Part shown: positions 50,953-61,040 of the stretch, piece after piece
How positions within the stretch are numbered: the first letter of the stretch is position 1
How the letters are laid out: every line of letters starts with the position of its first letter
Position numbers and translations under genes: made by a program
The notes under the pieces: generated by a model
Told to the model about the DNA's origin: nothing
Seen by the model: only the letters and a program-made list of their open reading frames with translations
Databases searched by the model: none
Source: Desulfocucumis palustris
GTDB taxonomy: Bacteria > Bacillota > Desulfotomaculia > Desulfotomaculales > Desulfocucumaceae
Assembly (NCBI RefSeq): GCF_002933875.1
Contig: NZ_BFAV01000140.1
Span: 1-64,000 of the forward strand
DNA: 64,000 bases
Reading direction: 5' to 3'

Positions 50953-51840
50953 TTGTCAAAAGTAATGTTTTCGGTGATTATACCGGTAAAAAACGAAGGC
51001 ACCCAAAACGTTAAGATGACGCTGGACTCCATGCTGCAGGCCAACCCGGACATTAACCACGAAATAATTGTGGTTGACGATAACTCCAACGACGGCTGCT
51101 GCGACTTTTTACGATACAGGAATAAAGGTTACGAAAAAGTCATACTGGTAAAATCCCCGGGTCTGGGCGCCGCCGGCGCCAGAAATCTGGGGGCTGAATA
51201 CTCCCGGGGAAATATTCTGGTGTTTTGCGACGCCCATATAACCGTCCCGCCGGACTGGCTGGCGGTATTCTCCACGGATTTTTCCCACGACATTGTGGAC
51301 GGCGTTTCACCGGGCATCGGCTCAATGGCGGATCCCAACGCCGTGGGCTACGGCCAGACCTGGAACGGGCAACTGGAGTGCAAATGGCTGAGCACAAAGT
51401 TTAACAGACTCACCCAGGTGGCCCTGCTGCCCGGGGGCTGCATGGCCTTCCGCCGGGAAGCCTTTGACCGGGTGGGAGGATTTGACCGGGGGTTCCTGGT
51501 ATGGGGCCACGAAGACGAGGAAATATCCTTTAAAATGTGGTTATTCGGGCACAATCTCTACGTGGAGCCCGATGTGAAGGTGCTGCACCTTTTTCGGCCC
51601 AGGCACCCCTACCCTGTCACCATGACACACATTCATTATAATTTTCTGCGCCTGGCCTGCTCCCACCTTAACGAGGAGCGCCTGGCCAAAGCCTTTAACA
51701 TTTTAAAAAAACATGCCGGCTTTGAACAAATTTTATCCTCGATATGCCTGAGCAATGTATGGGAGCAGCGAAAAGATTATCTGTCAAGGCGCAGCAGGGA
51801 CGATAACTGGTTTATGAGGCGTTTCGGAATTGATTTTTAA
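50953..51840 (+). CDS. Family 2 glycosyltransferase (GT-A), GalNAc-T-like
   Basis: About 295 residues from the TTG at 50953 (GGGGAGGGGG in front; ATG at 50965 and GTG at 50944 also possible). GT-A core: SVIIPVKNEG, VVDDNSNDG, and CDAHITVPPDWL, where the usual DxD is DxH as in eukaryotic-type polypeptide GalNAc transferases. GFLVWGHEDEEISFKMW is the catalytic-end motif. No membrane segment. Acceptor unknown. Lies alone beside tRNA genes. Confidence 0.85.
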   Translation: MSKVMFSVIIPVKNEGTQNVKMTLDSMLQANPDINHEIIVVDDNSNDGCCDFLRYRNKGYEKVILVKSPGLGAAGARNLGAEYSRGNILVFCDAHITVPPDWLAVFSTDFSHDIVDGVSPGIGSMADPNAVGYGQTWNGQLECKWLSTKFNRLTQVALLPGGCMAFRREAFDRVGGFDRGFLVWGHEDEEISFKMWLFGHNLYVEPDVKVLHLFRPRHPYPVTMTHIHYNFLRLACSHLNEERLAKAFNILKKHAGFEQILSSICLSNVWEQRKDYLSRRSRDDNWFMRRFGIDF

Positions 51841-51911
51841 TGCCGTCAAACTTTCCCCGGCCTCCTTGATGTTATATAATTTTGTTAAAACACCCGTTAG
51901 AGGTAAAAAAA

Positions 51912-52121
51912 ATGAATAAATCTCAAAAGGTTATACAATTTGAGCCCAGGAAAAAAAAGAAATTAAAAGACGTTAATTATGTTTCGCCGGAAAAAAAGGA
52001 ATTACTCCGTCAGCGTGAAAAACAAAAAAAACTGTCTAAAAACAGCCACAGAACCATCGTGCTGGTTGGTATATTTTTGCTGATAGTGGCTGTGGTGGTT
52101 ATACTCGATTATTTAATCTAA
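51912..52121 (+). CDS. Small basic single-pass membrane protein
   Basis: 69 residues from the ATG at 51912 (AGAGGT in front). Lysine-rich cytoplasmic half (for example PRKKKKLKD) and one C-terminal membrane segment (about residues 49-68: IVLVGIFLLIVAVVVILDYLI is hydrophobic). Topology resembles small septum/division or assembly proteins, but no family is recognised. Confidence 0.65.
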   Translation: MNKSQKVIQFEPRKKKKLKDVNYVSPEKKELLRQREKQKKLSKNSHRTIVLVGIFLLIVAVVVILDYLI

Positions 52122-52133
52122 AAAGCAATATAA

Positions 52134-52160
52134 ATGCCGCACCTTCCGGCGGTGCGGCAT
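52134..52160 (+). terminator. Terminator after the small membrane protein gene
   Basis: ATGCCGCACC and GGTGCGGCAT arms around a short loop. T-rich stretch after it. It lies between the plus-strand gene and the minus-strand tRNA-Ser, so it may work both ways. Confidence 0.8.
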
Positions 52161-52174
52161 ATTGGTATTTTATC

Positions 52175-52269
52175 TGGCGGAGAGTGAGGGATTCGAACCC
52201 TCGATACAGGTTTATGCCCGTATACTCGCTTAGCAGGCGAGCGCCTTCAGCCAACTCGGCCAACTCTCC
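52175..52269 (-). tRNA. tRNA-Ser (anticodon GCT)
   Basis: 95 nt with CCA. Anticodon loop CTGCTAA between CTCGC and GCGAG; long variable arm; T-loop GGTTCGAATCC. Confidence 0.95.
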
Positions 52270-52283
52270 ATATAGCTTCATAT

Positions 52284-52373
52284 TGGCGGAGGGGGTGGGA
52301 TTCGAACCCACGGAACCCGCAAGAGTTCAACGGTTTTCAAGACCGCCTCCTTCAACCGCTCGGACACCCCTCC
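52284..52373 (-). tRNA. tRNA-Ser (anticodon TGA)
   Basis: 90 nt with CCA. Anticodon loop CTTGAAA between GCGGT and ACCGT; acceptor GGAGGGG/CCCCTCC. 14 bp upstream of tRNA-Ser(GCT). With the GGA and CGA genes, the window carries four serine isoacceptors. Confidence 0.95.
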
Positions 52374-52569
52374 AGGCAGGCTTTCCCCAGCGGCATATAT
52401 CAGTATAGCATAGCCTAATATGCCTGTCAATAAAAGCCCTGCCCCTGTTCCTGTCAATATAAGTAAACTATAAGTTGAACATCCAATCCCGCCATAAACC
52501 CTCCCGCTCCGGCACTTCCCAGCCGCCGGGCTTAAAGCTTTAACAAAGCGGTCCGGGTGGCCCCATCTG

Positions 52570-53928
<1,359 letters not shown>

Positions 53929-54136
53929 TTATGCCGGCACTACAACCTGACAACCCCATTAAATGCAGACCGTCATTAGTAATAATAACACAGATATTTC
54001 AGCAAGAAACAGTAGCCTGGTGACTTTCTCCGGCGAAATTGTTCAAAAACAAGAAAACCTTCCAATTGAGCCGTCAGGCCGCCCATAATAATTTACCGTA
54101 AGCCGGGAACATCCCTTCGTGAACCTGTTAAAAAAA

Positions 54137-54173
54137 CGGTTAAAGACACCTGCCTTTAACCGTTTTTATATGA
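54137..54173 (-). terminator. Terminator of the serine operon
   Basis: AAAAACGGTTAAAG and CTTTAACCGTTTTT arms 40 bp after the serA stop on the minus strand, with T-runs. The rest of the gap before serS shows no gene. Confidence 0.85.
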
Positions 54174-54214
54174 AAACCTTATTTAAATGCTGAAAGAAAG
54201 CCGCTTGGGGGAAA

Positions 54215-55795
54215 TCACAGGTTAATCATCTTCACCTCAATGACCCCGTCAATGGCGGCGATTTCTTTCAGGGTTTCGTCCGGCACCAGGCCGTCCACCG
54301 CCAGGATCATCACCGCTTTGCCGCCTATTTCCTTGCGGCCCACCTGCATACCGGCGATATTGATGTTGTGCTCGCCGATAAGCGTCCCCACAGGACCTAT
54401 TATACGGGGCTTATCCACATGGGGAATATAAAGCATATGCTGGCTGGGCACGGCGTCAATGCGGTAGCCGTCTATCATCACCAGCCGGGCGTCGCTCTGT
54501 CCGAAAAGAGTTCCCGCCAGGCATTTGTCGCCGCTGTCGGTATAAACCTTTATGGAAATCAGATTGGCATATCCCTCCGAGTCCCCGTCAGTGGTCTGGA
54601 ACACCTGAATGCCCCGGTTTTTGGCCAGCAGGGGAGCGTTGACGAAATTAACGCTTTCCTGGAGGATGGGGTCCAACAAGCCCTTGAGCAGGGCGGTGGT
54701 AAGGGGCATAACATCCTGGCTGGCCAGTTCACCGCTGTATACAACCTCAACCTTTTTAATCCTTCCGTCCACCAGGTGGGCATGGAAGCGGCCCAGTTTT
54801 TCCGCCAGGCCAAGGTAGGGTTTAATAACAGCCAGGGCCTTGGGGCTGATGGATGGAATGTTTACTGTGTTTTTCACCAGCTTGCCGGTAAGGGCATTGA
54901 CTATTTCCTCCGCGACGTCCACAGCCACGTTCAGCTGCGCTTCCCTGGTGGAGGCGCCCAGGTGCGGGGTGGCGATAAAGTTGGGCAGTTCCAGCAGCGG
55001 GCTTTCCAAATTAGGCTCTTTTTCAAACACGTCCAGGGCCGCCCCTGCCACCTTGCCGGACATCATTCCTTTATACAGGGCCTCCTCGTCCACTATGCCG
55101 CCCCGGGCGCAGTTGACGATGCGCACGCCCTGTTTCATTTGAGCTATGGTATTATCATTGATCAGATGATAGGAGTTCTTGGTTTTGGGCATATGAATGG
55201 TTATAAAGTCGGACTTTTTAAAAACCTCTTCCAGGGGCATCAGTTCCACCGCCAGCCTGGAGGCGTTTTCCTCGGTGATAAACGGGTCGTAGGCGATAAC
55301 ATTCATCTCCAGGGCCTGGGCCCTTTTGGCCACGGCGGAGCCGATCCGGCCCAATCCGAGAACACCCAGGGTTTTTCCCCTTAGTTCCACGCCTAAGAAG
55401 GCCTTTTTATCCCAGACCTTTTCCTTCATTTTACCCACGGCCTGGGGAACGTTTCTGGCCAGGGCCAGCATCATGGCGATGCTGTGCTCGCAGGCGGCAA
55501 TGGTGTTGCCGTCCGGGGCGTTGACCACCAGCGCCCCTTTTTTGGTGGCGGCTTCCAGATCAATATTATCAACCCCGACGCCGGCGCGGCCCACCACCTT
55601 TAAATTGGCGGCGCTTTCAAAAACCTTGGCGGTAACCTTGGTGGCACTGCGCACTATCATGGCGTCGTACTGGGAAATGGCGGCGCATAATTCATCCTCG
55701 GTCATCTTTTGCCCTATAACCACTTCTATTTCGGGGTTTTCCCGGAGAGGTTTCAAACCCTCCTCGGAAACACCATCCATAACCAGAACTTTCAT
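54215..55795 (-). CDS. serA: D-3-phosphoglycerate dehydrogenase
   Basis: 526 residues. First step of serine synthesis. NAD-binding LGLGRIGSAVAKRA near residue 145, catalytic Arg/Glu/His (NCARGGIVDEEAL, H in IATPHLGAST). The C-terminal half has the intervening ASB domain (about 320-445) and a final ACT domain (HNINIAGMQVGRKEIGG) for serine feedback. GGGAGGG before the ATG, which touches the stop of the aminotransferase gene. Confidence 0.97.
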   Translation of the reverse strand: MKVLVMDGVSEEGLKPLRENPEIEVVIGQKMTEDELCAAISQYDAMIVRSATKVTAKVFESAANLKVVGRAGVGVDNIDLEAATKKGALVVNAPDGNTIAACEHSIAMMLALARNVPQAVGKMKEKVWDKKAFLGVELRGKTLGVLGLGRIGSAVAKRAQALEMNVIAYDPFITEENASRLAVELMPLEEVFKKSDFITIHMPKTKNSYHLINDNTIAQMKQGVRIVNCARGGIVDEEALYKGMMSGKVAGAALDVFEKEPNLESPLLELPNFIATPHLGASTREAQLNVAVDVAEEIVNALTGKLVKNTVNIPSISPKALAVIKPYLGLAEKLGRFHAHLVDGRIKKVEVVYSGELASQDVMPLTTALLKGLLDPILQESVNFVNAPLLAKNRGIQVFQTTDGDSEGYANLISIKVYTDSGDKCLAGTLFGQSDARLVMIDGYRIDAVPSQHMLYIPHVDKPRIIGPVGTLIGEHNINIAGMQVGRKEIGGKAVMILAVDGLVPDETLKEIAAIDGVIEVKMINL

Positions 55796-56943
55796 TATTT
55801 GCTCCCTCCCATCAGTACTTCCTGGGCTGCCTTAAGGCCGGTCCCCAGTTCCATGGCATGGCCGGCTTTTTTCAGCGCCATCTCCAGAGCGCCAATGGCT
55901 ATTATTACGTCCATTCTGTCGGCAAATCCCATATGGGCTATTCTGAAGGCCTTACCCTTTAATTTGCCCTGGCCTCCGGCAAAGGTTACGGCAAATTCCT
56001 TCTTGGCTATTTTACGGATATCGTCGGCTCCCATGCCCTCGGGGCTATAAATGCCCGTTACCACCGGAGAAGCCCAGGCGTCCTCAGCCAGCAATTTCAG
56101 ACCCAGCGCCCTGGCGGCGGCCCTGGTGGCCTCAGCCAGTAATTTGTGCCTGGCATACACGTTGTCCATGCCCTCATTCATCATAATTTCCAGGGCCGCG
56201 TCCAGTCCCACGTAAAGGGACACGCCGGGTGTATACGGGGTATTCCAGCTGTCTATTTTACCCTTGCAGGCCGGCAGGCTGAAATAAAATCTCGGGGAGG
56301 TATTTTTATCAATTACAGCCCAGGCTTTCGGGCTGACACTTACCATAGCCAGCCCGGGGGGAAGCATCATGGCCTTCTGGGACGCGGTTACCAGAATGTC
56401 CACATTCCACTGGTCAACTTTTATTTCGATGCCGCCCACTCCGCTGACCCCATCCACCAGCAGCAGCGCCGGGGTTTTTGCCACCAGTTTGCCTATGGCT
56501 TCAATGTCGTTCAAAACACCCGTGGAAGTTTCATTCTGGGTGGCCAGAACCACCTTGTACCGGTTGGCGGACAGCTTCTCCTCCACCTGTTTTACGTCAA
56601 CGCAGCTGCCCCACTCAAACTTGAGCTCATCCACCTCACCGCCGTAAATCCTGGCCAGCTTGGCGAACCTTTCGCCAAAGTTACCGGTTACCAGAGCCAG
56701 AACTTTGTCCCCGGGGCTGACGGTATTGGCAATGGCGGTTTCCATGCCGCCGGTACCGGTCTGGGTCAGCACGAATATATCGTTTTTTGTCTGGAACACC
56801 ACCTGGAGCTTTTCCACTATCCTTTTATACATGGCGGCGAATTCCTCTGTGCGGTGGCCGAACATGGGCCGGGAAATCGCCTCCAGCACCGAGGGAGGAA
56901 CAGCCGTGGGTCCCGGAATCATTAAATAATTTTTTCCCTGCAT
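55795..56943 (-). CDS. Class V aminotransferase (AGXT/SerC-like role)
   Basis: 382 residues. PLP lysine in TASQKAMMLPPGLAM; the start IPGPTAVPPSVLEAISRPMFGH is the mark of the alanine-glyoxylate/serine-pyruvate aminotransferase group. Coupled to serA (shared TAATG), and no other phosphoserine aminotransferase is seen, so it probably supplies the second step of serine synthesis or serine-glyoxylate exchange. Expression is under a T-box leader. Confidence 0.9.
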   Translation of the reverse strand: MQGKNYLMIPGPTAVPPSVLEAISRPMFGHRTEEFAAMYKRIVEKLQVVFQTKNDIFVLTQTGTGGMETAIANTVSPGDKVLALVTGNFGERFAKLARIYGGEVDELKFEWGSCVDVKQVEEKLSANRYKVVLATQNETSTGVLNDIEAIGKLVAKTPALLLVDGVSGVGGIEIKVDQWNVDILVTASQKAMMLPPGLAMVSVSPKAWAVIDKNTSPRFYFSLPACKGKIDSWNTPYTPGVSLYVGLDAALEIMMNEGMDNVYARHKLLAEATRAAARALGLKLLAEDAWASPVVTGIYSPEGMGADDIRKIAKKEFAVTFAGGQGKLKGKAFRIAHMGFADRMDVIIAIGALEMALKKAGHAMELGTGLKAAQEVLMGGSK

Positions 56944-57102
56944 TTAAATTACCCCTTTCGTGTTCACAGCCGGTTAAAAATCACCGGATATTAAAATTAT
57001 TTATAAGTTAAAAAACAACAATTGTCCCCATATTTAGAATAAAATAGAATCCTTATCGAATAGCTGACCCCACCTTTACCCCAAAGGGGAAACAAAATAA
57101 AA

Positions 57103-57362
57103 AACCTCCCGTCTCCCCTTGGATATTTCCAATAGGGACGAGAGGTATTTTCCCGCGGTGCCACCCTTTTTGGCAAGGGCAAAAAACCAGCCCAAGCCCA
57201 CTCATCGTTGTAACGGGTATCATCCCGTGCCCGCCTACTTTTGCTTTCAGCGGGCCCCCTTCGGAGAGCTCTTTCGCCAGCCGCCCTACCGGTTTACACC
57301 TGCCACCGGCTCTCTGTGAAAGACCTTGCTGGTTACTTTACCCCTGCATAAGGTTTTTTTTG
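57103..57362 (-). promoter_or_regulatory. T-box leader of the serine operon (Ser specifier)
   Basis: Minus strand: stem I with AAAGTA, AGAGAGC and a long distal part, candidate specifier UCC at 57265-57263 (GAGCTCTCCGAAG), T-box AAAGGGTGGCACCGCGGG (about 57171-57154), then a terminator stem (ACCTCTCGTC... /GACGGGAGGT, 57103-57149). Serine is the expected amino acid given the downstream genes; the specifier is less certain than for metG because CUC and UCU lie in the same run. Confidence 0.9.
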
Positions 57363-57374
57363 AACTTGAAATAA

Positions 57375-57403
57375 ATAATACAACATCGAAAACCATTTTG
57401 CAA
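57375..57403 (-). promoter_or_regulatory. Promoter of the serine-operon T-box
   Basis: TTGCAA (57403-57398), 17-bp spacer, TATTAT (57380-57375) on the minus strand. Confidence 0.55.
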
Positions 57404-57421
57404 CATATAATTACTGTTTTG

Positions 57422-57991
57422 CTAAATGTTCATATTTTCTAAAAAATATTTGTGCAGCCGGTTGTCCCGGGTAAGTTCCGGATGAAACGCCAGCACCATA
57501 AATCTTCCCTGCCTGGCTGCAACTATTTTATCGCCGTGGCGGGCCAAAATCTGCACATTGCCGTCTACGCCCAGTATATAGGGCGCCCTGATAAAAACCG
57601 CCCGGAAGGGCTCTTCTCCTATAGCCTCAATGTTAATGTCCGCCTCGAAGCTATCCACCTGCCGTCCAAAAGCATTGCGCTCCACGGAAATATCCATCAG
57701 TCCCAGCCGGGGCTGGGAGGAGCCGGCAATTTCCCTGGCCATCATAATCATCCCGGCACAGGTCCCCAAAACCGGCAATCCGTTTTCAGCCTTTTCCCTG
57801 ATGGGTTCAAAAAGGCCAAAATCATTCATTAATTTTCCCATGGTGGTGCTTTCCCCGCCTGGTATAACCAGCCCGTCCAGTTTATCAAGCTGCCCGGGAA
57901 GTCTTACCTGAACCGTATCCACTCCCAGGGAACGCAGCATCTTTTCGTGTTCTATAAAAGCCCCCTGCAGGGCCAGCACCCCTATCAGCAT
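57422..57991 (-). CDS. pdxT: Pyridoxal 5'-phosphate synthase glutaminase subunit
   Basis: 189 residues. Class I amidotransferase: GGESTTMGK near residue 46, nucleophile Cys in LGTCAGMI near 79, and His-Glu in LAFHPELT near 170. Supplies ammonia to PdxS. Starts 2 bp after the pdxS stop. PLP made by the pair serves the two fold-I enzymes nearby. Confidence 0.97.
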   Translation of the reverse strand: MLIGVLALQGAFIEHEKMLRSLGVDTVQVRLPGQLDKLDGLVIPGGESTTMGKLMNDFGLFEPIREKAENGLPVLGTCAGMIMMAREIAGSSQPRLGLMDISVERNAFGRQVDSFEADINIEAIGEEPFRAVFIRAPYILGVDGNVQILARHGDKIVAARQGRFMVLAFHPELTRDNRLHKYFLENMNI

Positions 57992-57993
57992 TT

Positions 57994-58878
57994 CTACCAG
58001 CCCCTGTCCTGCATCCTTTGTTCAGGCTGAATGGAAGCAATCTCAATTCCTGGCATAGCCTCCCCCAGATCCTTGGATACTTCCGCCAGAATCTGCGGGT
58101 CGTTGTAGTGGGTGGTGGCGGCCACAACGGCCTTGGCCCTGGCTGCCGGATTGTTTGATTTGAATATGCCCGATCCCACGAATATCCCGTCGCAGCCCAA
58201 TTGCATCATCAAAGCGGCGTCAGCCGGTGTGGCAATACCGCCGGCGGCAAAGTTCACCACGGGCAGACGTCCCAGTTCCTTTACCTGAAGCAGCAGATCA
58301 TAAGGAGCGCCCATTTCCTTGGCCGCAGACATCAGCTCTTCCCCGGGCATATTCTGAATGCGCCTTATTTGGCCCATTACCATGCGCATATGGCGGACCG
58401 CCTCCACCACGTTGCCGGTGCCGGGCTCTCCCTTGGTGCGGATCATGGCCGCGCCCTCGCCTATTCTCCTTAACGCCTCGCCCAGGTTGCGGCAGCCGCA
58501 AACAAAGGGTACTTTAAAGGCATTTTTATCTATATGGTGATGTTCGTCCGCCGGAGTAAGCACTTCACTCTCATCTATGTAATCTACCCCCAGGTGTTCC
58601 AGTATCTGGGCCTCCACAAAATGACCGATGCGCACCTTGGCCATCACCGGGATGGTAACTGCCTCCATTATTCTTTGTATTATTGTGGGATCCGCCATCC
58701 TGGCCACACCGCCAGCCGCCCGGATATCCGCCGGAACGCGCTCCAGTGCCATGACCGCGCATGCCCCCGCCTCTTCGGCTATCTTTGCCTGCTCCGGGGT
58801 TGTAACGTCCATTATTACCCCGCCCTTGAGCATTTCCGCCAAACCTTTTTTAACTGTCCAGGTTCCTTTTTCCGCCAC
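57994..58878 (-). CDS. pdxS: Pyridoxal 5'-phosphate synthase subunit PdxS
   Basis: 294 residues. Builds PLP from ribose 5-phosphate, glyceraldehyde 3-phosphate and ammonia. Catalytic lysines in VMAKVRIGH and [26 protein letters not shown] and FVGSGIFKS phosphate loop are conserved. GTG start behind AAGGAGG. Forms a 12+12 complex with PdxT. Confidence 0.98.
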   Translation of the reverse strand: MAEKGTWTVKKGLAEMLKGGVIMDVTTPEQAKIAEEAGACAVMALERVPADIRAAGGVARMADPTIIQRIMEAVTIPVMAKVRIGHFVEAQILEHLGVDYIDESEVLTPADEHHHIDKNAFKVPFVCGCRNLGEALRRIGEGAAMIRTKGEPGTGNVVEAVRHMRMVMGQIRRIQNMPGEELMSAAKEMGAPYDLLLQVKELGRLPVVNFAAGGIATPADAALMMQLGCDGIFVGSGIFKSNNPAARAKAVVAATTHYNDPQILAEVSKDLGEAMPGIEIASIQPEQRMQDRGW

Positions 58879-59084
58879 TTAAAGTTCCTCCTTATTATGG
58901 TCAGGGGCACACTTCCATATTTTTGCAAAAACATTTTCTTTCTTTACAAATTTGAAAAGGAATGTACCCGACATATAGATATTCTTATCACCATTCTAAA
59001 CCATTGGCAATAGTTTTTCCTGACCCGGTTATTTTATCATTTTGTTGTACTGATTGAAAATGTTTTCCACTAATCCATTAAGAC

Positions 59085-59354
59085 TTTTTCACTAGGAAGT
59101 TACGCAACTGCGCACAGTTTGTTTTCCTTGATTGGCCTCGGAGGATGTCGGGAAGCCGTCTTTTTGCTTTGCGGCAGTCCCGGTTAACGGTGCGAAGCGA
59201 ACGGTGGCAATCTTGTTTTGAGTGAAAAAGTCAATGTCATCCTTTCCCCGGAGTCGGTCTCTGCCCTGGTCTTGCCTCTTACTATGGGACGCACATGGGG
59301 CTGAGAGCTGCTGACTATGCGTTTATCGATCCGGTGTATCCTTGTCCGGTACAT
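59085..59354 (-). pseudogene. Degenerate DDE transposase remnant (IS5/IS1182-like)
   Basis: From an ATG at 59354 (GGAGGTGG in front) the frame reads HRIDKRIVSSSQPHVRPIVR, which is the conserved middle part of IS5/IS1182-type transposases, usually followed by a GxK/GAK motif. The remainder is frameshifted or deleted, and another frame (KAKRRLPDILRGQ) continues to about 59085. No intact ends seen. Lies in the 600-bp gap between pdxS and the permease gene; the rest of the gap is empty. Confidence 0.65.
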
Positions 59355-59497
59355 TTCTCCACCTCCAAGTGCAAGCCTTTTACATGTTTGAACCTGTTTT
59401 CCTTGGATAATAATTCGGCAAAAATATCGTCAATCCTTTGTTATTACTGGATCTCATAGCTATTCCAGCAAACCCTGATTAACGGTTTTTTCCTTGC

Positions 59498-60781
59498 TTA
59501 TCTTAAATAAAAGAGTACCAGATAGCCGGTGCTGATAATTATCGACATAATCATCATGGGAAAAGCCACCTTGGTAAAATGTATAAATGTAAGGTATGCG
59601 CCTCTCTTTTCCGCCATGCCGGCCACAACCACATTGGCGGAAGCTCCTATGAGGGTGCCGTTGCCGCCCAGGCAGGCTCCCAGGGACAGTGACCACCACA
59701 GTGGCTCCAAATTGGCTATCCCCCCCAGACGCCCCATTTCCTGGATCAGCGGGATCATGGTGGCTACAAAAGGTATGTTGTCTATAAAGGCCGACAGTAT
59801 GGCGGAAAGCCAGAGTATCAGCAGCCCTGTGGGCAGTATGGCCCCGCCGGTCACTTCCAGTGACTTTCTGGCGATGGCTTCGATGATTCCCACATGCTCC
59901 AGCGCCCCCACAATAATGAACAGTCCCACAAAGAAGAATATAACCGGCCATTCCACCGCCGACAGGGCGTGTTCCGGCTCATCCCCGGTTATCAGCAGCA
60001 AGAGCGTCGCCCCGGCCAGGGCCACGGTGCCGGACTCCAGGTGCAGGTACTGGTGCAGTACAAAACCAAGTACGGTTATGGCGATAGCCGCCAGACATTT
60101 TTTTAAAAGTTTTTCATCCTTGATTTCGTCCTTTTCATTCAGCGCCATTATGTTCCTTTTCAGCTCTTCCCGGGTAACCATATCTTTTCTGTATAATACT
60201 TTCAGCCAAATCATAGCGGCTATGTGAATCACCACAATGACAGGGGCCAGGGCCAATACAAAATCCATAAACCCAAGTCCCGTGGCGCTGCCGATCATAA
60301 TGTTGGGCGGGTCTCCTATGAGGGTGGCGGTGCCCCCTATATTGGAAGCGACCACCTCGGCAATTAAATAGGGTATGGGATTTACGTCCAGCTGTTTGGC
60401 AATTACAAAGGTTACCGGCACTATGAGCAGCACCGTGGTAACGTTGTCCAGCAAGGCGGAGCTTACCGCCGTGATGGTAGCCAGGGAAATCATTATCTTA
60501 GCCGGGTCACCCTTGGCGACCTTGGCGGCAAACACCGCCATGAACTCGAACACCCCGGTACGCCTGGTTACCCCCACTATGATCATCATGCCTGTCAGCA
60601 GGCCGATGGTGTTGAAATCAACGCTTTCAACAGCCTGCTCCTGGCTGACAATCCCGGCTAAAATTACTATCATGGCGCCCGCCAGGGCCACCACCGTACG
60701 ATGAATTTTTTCCAGCATGATCATTGCGTAGGTAAGCAGAAAAATTCCACCGGTAAACAAAATCTGCGTCTGAGCCGACAT
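59498..60781 (-). CDS. ArsB/NhaD-family permease
   Basis: 427 residues from the ATG at 60781 (GGAG before it). About eleven to twelve membrane segments. Internal-repeat motifs LLDNVTTVLLIVPVT with NIGGTATLIGDPPN, and AFIDNIPFVATMIPLI with GGNGTLIGASANVV, are typical of the ion-transporter superfamily (ArsB, NhaD, P-protein, SLC13 relatives). It may move Na+/H+, arsenite or organic anions. No arsR/arsC adjacent, which argues against arsenite. Not resolved further. Confidence 0.87.
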   Translation of the reverse strand: MSAQTQILFTGGIFLLTYAMIMLEKIHRTVVALAGAMIVILAGIVSQEQAVESVDFNTIGLLTGMMIIVGVTRRTGVFEFMAVFAAKVAKGDPAKIMISLATITAVSSALLDNVTTVLLIVPVTFVIAKQLDVNPIPYLIAEVVASNIGGTATLIGDPPNIMIGSATGLGFMDFVLALAPVIVVIHIAAMIWLKVLYRKDMVTREELKRNIMALNEKDEIKDEKLLKKCLAAIAITVLGFVLHQYLHLESGTVALAGATLLLLITGDEPEHALSAVEWPVIFFFVGLFIIVGALEHVGIIEAIARKSLEVTGGAILPTGLLILWLSAILSAFIDNIPFVATMIPLIQEMGRLGGIANLEPLWWSLSLGACLGGNGTLIGASANVVVAGMAEKRGAYLTFIHFTKVAFPMMIMSIIISTGYLVLFYLR

Positions 60782-60960
60782 AAAAATCACTCCGTCCCTT
60801 ATACAATTCTCGGCTTCGCTTTGACAAGGAATAACCCTTTAGTAATTTTTGATTTATTTCAGCAACTTCAGAGGAAAAGCGCCTCTCATCTTCCGTCACT
60901 TGCGGAAGAGCGTCCGCCAGGCCCTGTTCCAGCACCACCGAGTCGGACGCACAGAAACGT

Positions 60961-61004
60961 TATCTCCCAGGCTGCCCCCGGCAACCATGGCACAGTGGGA
61001 GATA
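60961..61004 (-). terminator. Hairpin after the chemoreceptor gene
   Basis: TATCTCCCA and TGGGAGATA arms (perfect 9 bp) with inner GCTGCC/GGCAAC pairing. No clear T-run, so termination is uncertain. Confidence 0.5.
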
Positions 61005-61040
61005 AAATTGTTACCGCCCAGGCGGGCCTTATATTGTCAT

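Noticed and set aside
60790..60938. Minus-strand frame upstream of the permease that reads VLEQGLADALPQVTEDE
   Set aside because: It looks partly protein-like, but it has no ribosome site, begins after an in-frame stop, and runs into the permease gene in another frame. Not supported as a gene.
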